A stretch of DNA of 41,671 nt from Candidatus Latescibacterota bacterium. GTDB lineage: Bacteria; Latescibacterota; UBA2968; UBA8231. Under the pieces are notes generated by a model. The model did no database searches. It was not told the origin of the DNA and saw only the letters and a list, made by a program, of their open reading frames with translations. Each line of letters begins with the position of its first letter. The first letter of the stretch is position 1. Of this stretch, positions 8,255-16,844 are shown one piece after another. Both the position numbers and the translations under genes were made by a program. The stretch covers positions 1-41,671 of the forward strand of contig JAJEFJ010000004.1 of assembly GCA_022820485.1 (NCBI GenBank). Reading direction: 5' to 3'.

Positions 8255-10940
8255 ACAGCACGCGCGCTTGGACGAAAAATTCTTTGAAGTTGCGCACTCT
8301 GCGGCCAGGAGTGTGCACAAAGCGGGTGTAGCTGGCGCGGAAACCCAAATTGAGACTGAGATCGAATCCCCGATTGTGGCTGCGGTTCTCAATGGCAAAA
8401 AGGTAGTGGCGAGCCGTGAAATCCCCGGTCGGGTATTCCGGGTTGCGAAAAGTGTGCGGCCAGCCCGGCAAGCCTTGGATGCCAAAGCGCAGCACCGTGG
8501 CTTGGCCCAGTGCGTAGTCCGCTTGCAGGATGGGGAAAAGTTCATACGTGCGAAGGGGCAAGAGCAGGTCTTCGGGGGTAGTGCGGCGCTGAAGCCTCAG
8601 TTTGGCGCTGGGGCGGATTTTCAGGCCCTGGCGCACAAAGGTGTAATCCGCCTTGCTGGTCCAAGTCCAGTCGATAATATGACTGCGCTGGTCTAGCGTC
8701 TCCAGCATGCGGTTGATTTCGAGCTTGGTGGTCGCTTTGACTTGCACCTTGGGGAAGGGCGCGTATCCCGCAGTGCCGTACAGGGTGTGGAGCCAGCTAT
8801 TTTGTGCCAGCAGCAGATCGGGTTTGATTTTGATCGCGGTATTAGTCGCGGTCAGCGGATCGACGACGTGCTGGTACACTGGATCGGCGATGGTATCGCG
8901 CACCCGCTTACTGCGCACATTGAGCTGTACGTCTCCCCTTTGGTATTGCGCCTCCCCGTACGCAACTTGGTTGCGGCCGGCCCCAGCGCGCTGTTCAATC
9001 CGATACTGCCCGAGGCGAAATTGCAAGAATGAACGGGGATGGAGCAGGGCGAATGAATGGTACCCACGGCTGTCGAGCGGATAGGGATAGTCCGGCAGAT
9101 TGTCGTTCTCGCGCCGATCCACTACGCCGTTGTTGTTGAAGTCGTCGCCGTACACAAAATCGTCCGGTTCAACGGCGTACATGAGGAAGGGCTCGGCGTA
9201 GTCGGGTATCTGGTTCTGGTTGACATTGATCTCCAAGACCCCATCTCCATCTTGGTCCAACCCGGGAAAAACCCCGTACCCAACGCCGTTGCCGAGGTTG
9301 CCGGGCAGGTAGTCAATCGCGGCCTGAGTCGGCTGGCTCTCCGGGTCCACGCCAGCGGCATCCTTCAGACTGATGTAGAGTGGGTCGAGCGGATCCCAGT
9401 GCTCCCAGCGGTCCTCCCAGTAGTCGCCGTCGTCATTGTCATCGACCAGCGCGTAATCCAGAACCTTGTCGGCGCGTTCCGACCACATGGGCAGAGTGGT
9501 AGCGTACGCCGCTGGCAGGCCAAACACTTCGAGGCCAACTGCGAGGCTATCCATCTGGTGCAGCCCCTTGAAGAAAAAGGCCCGGCTGGCGCGGCGCTGA
9601 TGCTGGCTGGCACCGGGAAAGCGGCGGTACCCGACATTTTCGACCAACTCGCCCGCAAGGGTCGTCCTCTCCCATTCCCAAAGAAAGTCGCTGCCGTACT
9701 GAATTTGGGCGGTCGGAAAGCCGTATTCAAAACGCACCCAGCGCAAGTTGGACCCATCCCGCACATTGCGCGGCGCGCGCGCGACATTGTGCCAGTCGGT
9801 CCAGATGCGATTGGGCACACCGGCCCAGCCGTAGGTCGCCGCCACGTCAATACTATAGTCGCCGGCCACTTGGGCGCGAAAGCTCAGGCGCTCGGCCGTG
9901 GCCGGAATTTCCCAGCGATAGACCAGCAGGTCGGTGCCGCCCACTTCGAGGGGAAACTCCGCTGCTGCAACGGGCAAACCCTCTTGAAAAAAGAGGCCGC
10001 GTTCCCTACGTCGGTTGTTGAGCCGGGGATCGAAGACTCGGTCGCGCGAAACGCTCTGCGGAGCCCAGGAACCGTGGCGGCGCAGATGGGGGACGTGGTC
10101 CGGGTCGGCCAGATGCGGGATGCGCCGAATATCCGGCTCGATTGGCAGCGGAGCGCCATCGACAAAAATTTCCACCGCCAGCACTTGCACGCCGCTGTCA
10201 TCCTCGGGAGAATCGTCGCTGAAAACCACGTAGTAGGCCGTGGTCTTGGCCAAATCCGTGGGAAAGGTGCCGCGCGTCGAGCCCCGGCGCTGCATACTGT
10301 CGCGCAGATGCAGATTGACGTACGAACCGCCAATGGTGAGCACATTGCCCAGACGGCTTTCCCAGCGGCCACCAAACAGATAGGTGGCAAACGGGAGATT
10401 ATTGGCACCGCCGACTAGGGGCGAAGAAACCCGGGCACCCAGTACAGTAAAGCGATTCTTGTACGAAGACCCATCCCAGCGCAGCCCCTGCAGGCGCGCC
10501 TTGTCGAGAGTCAGCGGCGTGAAGCGGGCTTCGAGGGCGTCGCCGACCATGACCCGGGCCGACCAGTCGCGGTAGTGATCGCGCATGATGACCAAGTTGC
10601 GAAAGGTGGCCGCTAGATGGCCGCTGCGGAAAATTCGGCTGCTGCGCTGAGGTGCCAGCGTGCGGTATTCCTCCACGCGCAGCAACTCCACCCCGTCGAG
10701 TAAATAGGCCCCAAAGGGGTCGTAGGTCGGGTTCTCGGGGCGGGCCGTGTAGTCGCGGTAACTGAGCAGGCTGTAGTTTTCGTAGCGCTCGTGCCACCAA
10801 GGGTAATACTCGCGGTTGAGAAAGCGGGACTGGGCCTGGCTCCAGGGCAGGTACTCGGTAGTGGTAAGTTGGCCTTCCGCCCGCTCCCAAGCGATGACGC
10901 AGAGCAACGCAGCTAGCCCAATGATCGGGAGTCCCCTCAT
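8253..10940 (-). CDS. Outer-membrane-like surface protein C (895 aa), calcium-loop family
   Basis: Third minus-strand paralogue. The ATG at 10940 gives the signal peptide MRGLPIIGLAALLCVIAW; the frame is open to 11015 but that part is repeat-derived sequence. Shared modules: W-S-A-R-V-M-V-G-D-x-x-x-x-R-F-T-P-L-T-L-D at ~126-146; R-A-P-R-N-V-R-D-G-S-N with W-V-R-F-E-Y-G near the middle; and a calcium-loop stretch with DDNDDGD, DQDGDGV, PDYAEPF, FNNNGVVD and PDYPY. This copy carries a longer insert (~30 residues rich in W, D and P) between the first and second acidic loops. The C-terminus is FFVQARVL. Its stop overlaps a possible start of protein B. The start codon abuts a solo inverted-repeat end (10939-10964), so the translation signals may derive partly from a mobile element; the ribosome site is weak. 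Confidence 0.82.
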   Translation of the reverse strand: MRGLPIIGLAALLCVIAWERAEGQLTTTEYLPWSQAQSRFLNREYYPWWHERYENYSLLSYRDYTARPENPTYDPFGAYLLDGVELLRVEEYRTLAPQRSSRIFRSGHLAATFRNLVIMRDHYRDWSARVMVGDALEARFTPLTLDKARLQGLRWDGSSYKNRFTVLGARVSSPLVGGANNLPFATYLFGGRWESRLGNVLTIGGSYVNLHLRDSMQRRGSTRGTFPTDLAKTTAYYVVFSDDSPEDDSGVQVLAVEIFVDGAPLPIEPDIRRIPHLADPDHVPHLRRHGSWAPQSVSRDRVFDPRLNNRRRERGLFFQEGLPVAAAEFPLEVGGTDLLVYRWEIPATAERLSFRAQVAGDYSIDVAATYGWAGVPNRIWTDWHNVARAPRNVRDGSNLRWVRFEYGFPTAQIQYGSDFLWEWERTTLAGELVENVGYRRFPGASQHQRRASRAFFFKGLHQMDSLAVGLEVFGLPAAYATTLPMWSERADKVLDYALVDDNDDGDYWEDRWEHWDPLDPLYISLKDAAGVDPESQPTQAAIDYLPGNLGNGVGYGVFPGLDQDGDGVLEINVNQNQIPDYAEPFLMYAVEPDDFVYGDDFNNNGVVDRRENDNLPDYPYPLDSRGYHSFALLHPRSFLQFRLGQYRIEQRAGAGRNQVAYGEAQYQRGDVQLNVRSKRVRDTIADPVYQHVVDPLTATNTAIKIKPDLLLAQNSWLHTLYGTAGYAPFPKVQVKATTKLEINRMLETLDQRSHIIDWTWTSKADYTFVRQGLKIRPSAKLRLQRRTTPEDLLLPLRTYELFPILQADYALGQATVLRFGIQGLPGWPHTFRNPEYPTGDFTARHYLFAIENRSHNRGFDLSLNLGFRASYTRFVHTPGRRVRNFKEFFVQARVL

Positions 10941-10964
10941 ATAGCAATCCAGAATGATCTGAAC
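10939..10964. repeat. Solo terminal inverted repeat of the 113-bp element
   Basis: About 21 of 26 bases match the end of the 113-bp element found at 24875-24987 and 29536-29648: TATAGCA, then TCC, AATGAT and TGAA in register. No partner end is seen before 11043, so this looks like a degenerate solo end. The start codon of protein C overlaps its outer edge. Confidence 0.5.
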
Positions 10965-10994
10965 GATTCTAGTGGATCGTCTTGTCTCTACTAT

Positions 10995-11023
10995 TCTGCG
11001 TCCATCTGCGTCCATCTGCGGAT
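10995..11023. repeat. Tandem 10-bp repeat TCTGCGTCCA
   Basis: Two full copies and a partial third copy of TCTGCGTCCA run head to tail between proteins C and the discoidin/FlgD protein. The last unit ends in CCATCTGCGGAT, which also occurs at 8237-8248. Confidence 0.6.
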
Positions 11024-11043
11024 TATCTTGTCAATGATGTAAG

Positions 11044-13107
11044 CTAGTAGACCACGGCCACGTGGCCGCTGTGGACCGCCTCCCCTGTATCGAGCTCTAC
11101 CTCAACCTGAAAGAGGTAGAGGCCCGGGGGCACTAGATTGCCGCGCTCATCGCGTCCATCCCAATAGCCGGGGCTTTCCCGCTCCCGGCCGGGCAGGCGC
11201 AAATAGGTTCCCGCACTCAGGGCCGGGGGCCGGAGCCGAGCCACAGTGTGGCCACTCAAGTCGAAGATGCGCATGGATACTGGGCGCGCCACGTCCACTC
11301 TAGAGAGGACCAATTCGATCACCGTGGCGTCGTTGATACCATCGCCATTGGGCGAAAATATCGGCGGATTGGCCCGCACCTGTTCGAGGACTTGGCCGGT
11401 AACTGTGGTCGTCACCAACGTCCACGAATGGGGCCTTTGGGTGCGCGGGTCTTCGTCTTGGTTGGGCGCGGCGTTGAGCGGATTTTCCGAATCTGGGCTG
11501 AACAGGAACGCGCGGAAACGGTGCAGGTGGGCATAGGAGCGAGTGCGGAAGGGGATCTGCAACTGGGTGCTTTGCCGCAGGGGCTCGGCAAAAATCAAGG
11601 TGAGCAAGTGCTGGGTGGAAAACCACTCGGCCAGCACGGCATCCCCCAAGTCAATATCCGGGCCGAGCTGGGCCTGTCCGGGCACGGCTATTTGCAAGCT
11701 TTTGACCCCCTGATCGCCAGCGCCGATCTCCACGTCGAGGGTATAGACAAAGTTGGTATCCACGCCCATGGGCACCCGGTTGGGCTCGACGCGACCACGG
11801 GCTGTGGACGCGGCTATATCCTCGGTGGAATACTCGATGCTCAGGTCGCGAAAAAGAGGGCTTTTCTCCGGGTCTCGGCTCTCCATGTTGACGCGGTACT
11901 GCAAAAACCGCCTAGGTTCGGGGCCGGGAAAAAGGATTCCTCCCTCAACCTGCGGAGCGCTCCAGCCCCCTTGGGGATCGGCAAAAGCATCCAAGGTGGT
12001 GCCACTGCGAAATTGGACCGATAGGTCCGTGCGCAGGGGAATGTCTGCATTCCAATTGATGCGGCCGAAATTCTTGCGCTTGTCCGGTGATCCCAGATCC
12101 AGCGGTTCGGAGAGAAAAACACCCTCCTCGGCAAAACCCTCGCCAAAGACCTGGATCTCGGCGACCTTGGGCTGGCTCACGCCATTGACATCGATGATGA
12201 CAATGCGCACAAACCGAGTCCAAGTCGGATTGAAGACCACTTCGGTGCGCTCGAACTGGAGGATATCGTGCAAAACCCCCACCTCGGACCAGCGGATTTC
12301 GTTGTCGCTGACTTGCACGGAATAGCCCTGTAGGGAATTCTGGGCGAAGTCGGGCCCCTCGGTGAGCACTCGCACGGCCCGGATCAGGCGGCGTTGTTGC
12401 AAATCGATGGAGGCGGCAAAATTGACCGAGGATACGGGCGGTTCCCAAGCAGTGCGCAAATCGCCGTCCACGGCTTCGATGCGATTGGAGGGCCGCCCTA
12501 AAGCCAAATTCTCACCGCGTATTTGCTTGAGAATCACGCCGCCAGCCACGCCGCCAATATCCGTGCCGCCGGGAAAACCGGCGACTAGATCCGGGGCCGG
12601 GTCGGGCAAGCCCTCGATCAGGCCGCGATTGGCGCTGCCGGCCTGGACCACTTGCCAGCCCGGCTGCTCCGCGATATCGGCCACTTGCCAGTCGGTGTCG
12701 GCCGGGGGCCGAGCGGTCCAGTACCAGGTCTGGGCTTTGGGGTCGGTTTCGCCGTAGCGCCGGGAATTGACCGCGATCACAGCCAGCAGGCCATGGCCCA
12801 CGCCCAAGCCGCGATTGACCACCTCAACGGCCAAGGCGTTATCGCCGCTGAACACGTCAACTGAGTAGGTGCGCACTTCGTTCCAAGACGCACTAGCCCC
12901 GATGGCGACGCCGTTGAAATAGACCGCAAAACTGTCCACCGCGGCGATGTGAAGCAGTCCCGAGACACTGCTATCGGCCGCAAAGGTGGTGCGGTAGTAC
13001 AGGATATTGCGATAGGTGTCTTGGGTCCAGACCTCGGCGCGGCTCCCACCCGCAAGCATTAGCAGGAGGCAGGCTACCAACCCGGATTTGATGTAGGCTC
13101 GGGCCAT
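11044..13107 (-). CDS. Discoidin-like/FlgD-like secreted protein (687 aa)
   Basis: Starts MARAYIKSGLVACLLLMLAGGSRAEV, a signal peptide. The frame opens at 13182, but that part runs through a terminator. Residues ~25-130 look like a beta-sandwich (F-A-V-Y-F-N-G-V, then D-N-A-L-A-V-E-V). Residues ~200-330 resemble an F5/8 type C (discoidin) domain: A-V-D-G-D-x-x-T-A-W, F-V-R-I-V-I-I-D-V-N, then A-E-I-Q-V-F-G-E-G-F. A shared block N-F-G-R-I-N-W ... Q-F-R-S-G-T follows, and later V-P-M-G-V-D-T-N-F-V-Y. The C-terminal ~100 residues are a CHU_C/FlgD-like Ig domain with S-P-N-G-D-G-I-N-D, F-D-L-S-G, Y-W-D-G-R-D and P-P-G-L-Y-L-F. The last residues are HVAVVY. It is the first-locus counterpart of the three proteins at 31727-38252. 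Carbohydrate or surface binding is inferred from the fold. Confidence 0.82.
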   Translation of the reverse strand: MARAYIKSGLVACLLLMLAGGSRAEVWTQDTYRNILYYRTTFAADSSVSGLLHIAAVDSFAVYFNGVAIGASASWNEVRTYSVDVFSGDNALAVEVVNRGLGVGHGLLAVIAVNSRRYGETDPKAQTWYWTARPPADTDWQVADIAEQPGWQVVQAGSANRGLIEGLPDPAPDLVAGFPGGTDIGGVAGGVILKQIRGENLALGRPSNRIEAVDGDLRTAWEPPVSSVNFAASIDLQQRRLIRAVRVLTEGPDFAQNSLQGYSVQVSDNEIRWSEVGVLHDILQFERTEVVFNPTWTRFVRIVIIDVNGVSQPKVAEIQVFGEGFAEEGVFLSEPLDLGSPDKRKNFGRINWNADIPLRTDLSVQFRSGTTLDAFADPQGGWSAPQVEGGILFPGPEPRRFLQYRVNMESRDPEKSPLFRDLSIEYSTEDIAASTARGRVEPNRVPMGVDTNFVYTLDVEIGAGDQGVKSLQIAVPGQAQLGPDIDLGDAVLAEWFSTQHLLTLIFAEPLRQSTQLQIPFRTRSYAHLHRFRAFLFSPDSENPLNAAPNQDEDPRTQRPHSWTLVTTTVTGQVLEQVRANPPIFSPNGDGINDATVIELVLSRVDVARPVSMRIFDLSGHTVARLRPPALSAGTYLRLPGRERESPGYWDGRDERGNLVPPGLYLFQVEVELDTGEAVHSGHVAVVY

Positions 13108-13161
13108 CGCGTTGCGGATTGTTGCCAGATGGACGAAAAAGGCGGTGAAACGCAGAAAAAT

Positions 13162-13214
13162 AAAAAAGGGGATCGAGTGCAATGGCAGGTCGCCCCGGCC
13201 AAAACCCGATCCCC
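13162..13214 (-). terminator. Rho-independent terminator after the 607-aa gene
   Basis: On the minus strand GGGGATCG (13207-13214) pairs with CGATCCCC (13168-13175) across a loop of ~31 bases, and the stem is followed directly by six T at 13162-13167 and then ATTTTT. It lies just past the stop of the 607-aa gene and would separate it from the discoidin/FlgD gene downstream. The loop is long, so strength is uncertain. Confidence 0.6.
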
Positions 13215-13235
13215 AAAAAAAGACAGCTCTGCGGG

Positions 13236-15059
13236 CTACTTCAGCAACAGCATTTGCTTGCTAGCCGCAAACGAGCCGGCCCGCAGTTCGTACAGGTACA
13301 CCCCACTGCCCACGGATTCGCCCTGGGCGTCCCGGCCATCCCACTTGATTTGGTAGGACCCAGCCTGTAACTCGCCGTCCATCAGGCGGGCTACCAACTG
13401 ACCGGAGATGTTGTAGATGTCGAGGACGACCACTCCGGCCGCTGGAATGGCAAAGCGAATCGCGGTTTCGGCATTGAAGGGATTGGGGTAGTTGTCGCCT
13501 AAGGCATAGTCAGACGGCAGGGACTCGCCGGTCAACTCCGCCACCGCAGTAGCCGCATCGCCGCCGATGACGCCGGTACTCACGTCAAAGGGGAAGTGGA
13601 CCAGTTCCTGCTGGCCGGTCGGCGCGTACAGACCGTCGTAAGACCCCCCATCGGAGACCCAGTACAGGTCGGAAGCCAGCCCGGTGGGCATCTTGGGCAA
13701 ATTGACGTTGAACAGACCGTGCCCATCCGGCCCGAGAACCGTGCCCCAGAAAGGCTGGTTGAAACCAGAGAAAAAGGCAATGTGATGTCGGCCGACATTG
13801 GCGTGAGTAACGGCCATCTGGTGGTCAAGGCCGTCTTCGGCAAAGCCGCGAGCCGTGGCCTCCTCGCCGAAATAGCGGTCGAGAAAGCCGTCGCCATTGC
13901 GGTTGAGCCAGATGAGGTCGCCGGCTAACGTGACATGGGCTGGCAGCGAAATCGGATTGTACCACAAACCAGAGACGTAGATCCCGCGGTCGTCCACATC
14001 GACTCCCCAGGGACCTTGGCTGCCCGTTTCGTGTAGGTAAATCTCGCTCAGGTCGAGAATATTGGCGATCTCGCCGGTGGCGCGGTCAACCGCAATAACC
14101 GCCGGCACCAGCGGCTCTTCGACATCGCGATTGGCCAGATAGATCATGCCGTCGTCGGCGACCCAAGAGTGATGCGAGGCCTGCGACACGGCCGAACTGG
14201 CGACGCGGGCGTTGACATGAACATAGCCCCGGTCGGCTGCGGCCCAATCTTCGTCCGGCAGGATAGTGCCGTTGTCTGGATCGAATTTGACCCGCCACAC
14301 ACCGCTGCCCCGCGCCACGTCAAACTGGGCGTTGTTGGTGATATAGGCGACGTTGGGGTCGGCTGGGTCGGGCTGGTAGGAACTGACATCCCAGTACTGG
14401 ATTTCCTGGCCGTGGCGCTCGTTCATCCAGGGGATCAGGAAGCTTTCATACGCCTCGGGGTTTTGGAAGTAGTCGAGGCCGAGTTCGCCGCGGCGGATCT
14501 CCCATTCCGCCCCTTGGTTGGAGGTCCAGACCACAGGCGGATCGACATTGAAATCGACCCGGTTGGTCATCCAGTACGAATGCGAACTGCCCGGGCCGAT
14601 CCAAGTGGGATTGGAAATATTGTCCAAGGCAAAGAGGTAATACGTATAGGTGCCGGCCCCGACCTCGTTGCCGTTGAAGTCCCGACCGTCCCAAGTGATG
14701 GAGTTGCCCCCTTCGCTGAAGGCCTGGCCGCCAGAGATGCTGATCAAGGTGTCGAGCCCAGCGGCGCGCAACATGGCATTGCCCACGCCACCTTCGCCAA
14801 AAGCCGCGCCATCGTACTGGGGATTGGCGTCCCGAGAGTACACCGCCAAATGCACTTCGGCCGGAGCGCCATTGAGCGTAAAGGGCACCTCGACCGAACC
14901 GCCGTCAAAGGCGACATCCTCGGAGTCGATAGTAAGGACGTTGGGCATGCCGCTGCGCCAATCGTTGGCGCGATCGAAATTTGGATTGCCGGCCGTGCCC
15001 GACTGGGCGAGGGCAGAGCCGACAAAGACCAGAGAAAAGAGCACAGATAACATCTTCAT
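13236..15059 (-). CDS. Secreted propeller-like protein with FlgD/Por-type C-terminal sorting domain (607 aa)
   Basis: The ATG at 15059 has a strong AGGAGG site and gives the signal peptide MKMLSVLFSLVFVGSALAQ. Residues ~55-150 contain an Ig-like FlgD unit (I-T-W-D-G-R-D-F-N-G-N-E-V-G-A-G-T-Y). The middle ~350 residues have repeated short W/D/G motifs (HHSWVADDGMIYLANRD, GPWGVDVDDRGIYVSG, DLYWVSDGGSYDG), suggesting a beta-propeller. The final ~85 residues are a type A sorting-like domain: G-D-N-Y-P-N-P-F-N-A-E-T, I-Y-N-I-S-G-Q-L-V-A-R-L, W-D-G-R-D-x-x-G, and the end KQMLLLK. In Bacteroidota such domains direct type IX secretion; no secretion gene of that system is visible here. It has its own near-consensus promoter and a terminator, so it is probably a single-gene unit, perhaps an abundant protein. 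Confidence 0.85.
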   Translation of the reverse strand: MKMLSVLFSLVFVGSALAQSGTAGNPNFDRANDWRSGMPNVLTIDSEDVAFDGGSVEVPFTLNGAPAEVHLAVYSRDANPQYDGAAFGEGGVGNAMLRAAGLDTLISISGGQAFSEGGNSITWDGRDFNGNEVGAGTYTYYLFALDNISNPTWIGPGSSHSYWMTNRVDFNVDPPVVWTSNQGAEWEIRRGELGLDYFQNPEAYESFLIPWMNERHGQEIQYWDVSSYQPDPADPNVAYITNNAQFDVARGSGVWRVKFDPDNGTILPDEDWAAADRGYVHVNARVASSAVSQASHHSWVADDGMIYLANRDVEEPLVPAVIAVDRATGEIANILDLSEIYLHETGSQGPWGVDVDDRGIYVSGLWYNPISLPAHVTLAGDLIWLNRNGDGFLDRYFGEEATARGFAEDGLDHQMAVTHANVGRHHIAFFSGFNQPFWGTVLGPDGHGLFNVNLPKMPTGLASDLYWVSDGGSYDGLYAPTGQQELVHFPFDVSTGVIGGDAATAVAELTGESLPSDYALGDNYPNPFNAETAIRFAIPAAGVVVLDIYNISGQLVARLMDGELQAGSYQIKWDGRDAQGESVGSGVYLYELRAGSFAASKQMLLLK

Positions 15060-15066
15060 GAAACTG

Positions 15067-15072
15067 CCTCCT
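15067..15072 (-). promoter_or_regulatory. Strong ribosome binding site (AGGAGG)
   Basis: AGGAGG on the minus strand, 7 bases before the ATG at 15059. It fixes the start of the 607-aa secreted protein against an upstream in-frame start at 15173, which would lie downstream of the promoter but has no ribosome site. Confidence 0.8.
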
Positions 15073-15181
15073 AATTTTAGGTGATTAGTGTCTGCCAAAT
15101 GGAAGGAATGTTGAAACGAACCCGCCTTTTCTTTTATGGCATTCATCGAATGGACAACGTCAATGCACAGCAATTCTGTCC

Positions 15182-15210
15182 ACTATATAAAAATTGAACA
15201 AGGATGTCAA
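15182..15210 (-). promoter_or_regulatory. Near-consensus sigma-70 type promoter
   Basis: On the minus strand TTGACA (15205-15210), a 17-base spacer, then TATAGT (15182-15187). Transcription would start near 15175, leaving a leader of about 115 bases before the ATG at 15059. This is the best promoter match noticed in the window. It lies in the 195-bp gap between the TPR gene and the 607-aa gene. Confidence 0.8.
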
Positions 15211-15254
15211 AGTAAAAACTCACTCCCTGCAAGCTCCCTGTTGGCGCAGCTCAT

Positions 15255-16844
15255 CTACCGGGTCTGCTTGGAACGGACCAGTTCGAGAAAAGACCGGATG
15301 CGCGGATAATCGGGCTGCAACTCGAGTACCTGTTCAAAGGCGGCCTCGGCTTCTGGGTAGCGCTGCAGATCAATCGAGGCCAAACCAAGTCCAAAACGGG
15401 CGTGGACGTGCTCGGGGTCGGTTGCTAAGACTTGCTCAAAAAGCGGCACGGCTTGTGCAGGACGCAGCCCGCGCACGTGCAGCATGCCCAGTTCAAATTG
15501 CGCCTTAGTCCACCCAGGTTCGAGGACCAGAGCCTTGGAAAAGGCCGCAGTGGCCCGCTCGTCGCCTCCGGCCTTGGCATGGGCCTGCCCTAGGCGCAGG
15601 TGGAAGCGCGCCGAATCCGGGGCTAGAGCCACGGCCTGTTCTAAGGCGGCAATGGCTTTGTCCGTCCGCCCCTGCCGGTCGTAAACCAAGCCTAGATCGG
15701 CGTGGATCCCAACCATGCCCGGTTCGAGGGCCAAGGCTTTTTTGAACTCGTCGCTGGCCCGATCGTACTGGCCGGCTTCGGCATAGGCCACGGCCAAGGC
15801 GCGGCGCTCTAGGGCTTTTTCGGGTTGCCGCTGGACCCGCAATTGGGCCATGTAGAGCGAATCTTGCTCGCCTTCTTCGAGGGCGACAAAGCGCTCCTGA
15901 GCGCGCTGGCTGGCGGCGGCGCGGCCCAAGAGTTGGTAGGATCTGGCCAAGTTGTAGTACGCCTGCCGGTAGCGCGGTTCGAGGGCGATGGCCCGCTCGT
16001 ACGCCTCCACGGCTCTGGCGGGCGATCCCCGTCGATCCAGCACCCTCCCCAAGTTGTAGAACGCTTCGGCATCCGTGGAGTCGAGCCTGACAGCCGCCTG
16101 CAATGAGACGGCCGCGCTATCCAAGTCGCCTTTTTCTAGATAGATGGCACCCAAGCGGCGCTGTGCTGTCGCTAGACCTGTATCGAGTTTTAGGGAACGT
16201 CTGTACGCGGCTGCGGCTTGGGTGGATAGATTCCGCAACTCGTAGGTGCGGCCGAGGTTGTAGTGGAAATGGGCATTGGTCGGCTCGAGATTCACGGCCC
16301 TGCTCAGGGAGGCAATGGCCGTGTCGAGATCGGTGTAGCTGAGATTGGTGGGTTTATCCGTGGCCGTGGGTGCGCGCCGCGCGTATGCCACCCCGACGTG
16401 AAAGTGGGCCTCGGCAAATTCTGGGGCTAGGGCCGCGCTTTGCCGCCAGTGCTGGATGGCGTCGTTGTACTTGCCGATCCGCGCGTACACTTGTCCCAAG
16501 CCAAAGTGGGCGCGCACGCTGGCAGGGTGCTTTTCCAAGGCGGCTTGGTAGAGCGCCACAGCGCGGGCGTATTCGGCCTGTTGGACTAAGACCGCGGCCA
16601 AGTCGCAGTATATTTCGGGATCGGCTCGACCTTCTCGTATGGCCGCCTCTAGGGCACCGAGCGGTAAGGACGACCGGGGACCGGAGCCATAGCGGGCGCG
16701 CAACTGATCCTGATATGAGGATGTCGGCTCGTATTGCTCGTCGTCGCAGCCGCTGAGCGAAATGACAGCTAGCGCGAGAAAGAGCCGATAAATCGAGGAG
16801 GCAGATTGCGGCCTGTCACGGTGCCGGCAGGGATCCAGCCGCAT
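15255..16844 (-). CDS. TPR-repeat lipoprotein (529 aa)
   Basis: Begins MRLDPCRHRD, with a hydrophobic stretch ending in the lipobox L-S-G-C near residue 33, so a lipid-anchored periplasmic or surface protein is expected. From about residue 70 to the end it consists of roughly twelve tetratricopeptide repeats, each of ~34 residues with the pattern A-x-x-x-L-G-x-x-Y ... A-x-x-x-Y/F-x-x-A-L-x-L-x-P. One insert of ~15 residues (PTATDKPTNLSYTD) interrupts an early repeat. TPR arrays are protein-binding scaffolds, and TPR lipoproteins often assist outer-membrane or secretion complexes. The start overlaps the end of the small lipoprotein gene by 29 bases, so these two are one transcript. No catalytic domain was seen. 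Its partner is unknown; the neighbouring surface proteins are candidates. Confidence 0.88.
   Translation of the reverse strand: MRLDPCRHRDRPQSASSIYRLFLALAVISLSGCDDEQYEPTSSYQDQLRARYGSGPRSSLPLGALEAAIREGRADPEIYCDLAAVLVQQAEYARAVALYQAALEKHPASVRAHFGLGQVYARIGKYNDAIQHWRQSAALAPEFAEAHFHVGVAYARRAPTATDKPTNLSYTDLDTAIASLSRAVNLEPTNAHFHYNLGRTYELRNLSTQAAAAYRRSLKLDTGLATAQRRLGAIYLEKGDLDSAAVSLQAAVRLDSTDAEAFYNLGRVLDRRGSPARAVEAYERAIALEPRYRQAYYNLARSYQLLGRAAASQRAQERFVALEEGEQDSLYMAQLRVQRQPEKALERRALAVAYAEAGQYDRASDEFKKALALEPGMVGIHADLGLVYDRQGRTDKAIAALEQAVALAPDSARFHLRLGQAHAKAGGDERATAAFSKALVLEPGWTKAQFELGMLHVRGLRPAQAVPLFEQVLATDPEHVHARFGLGLASIDLQRYPEAEAAFEQVLELQPDYPRIRSFLELVRSKQTR

Noticed and set aside
9057..10418. Long plus-strand ORF (453 codons) opposite protein C
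   Set aside because: It lies wholly antisense to a well-supported paralogue; composition follows from the codon bias of the real gene, and there is no signal peptide, motif or ribosome site.
13107..13182. N-terminal extension of the 687-aa discoidin/FlgD protein
   Set aside because: It reads through the terminator stem and T-run, and the signal peptide begins cleanly at 13107.
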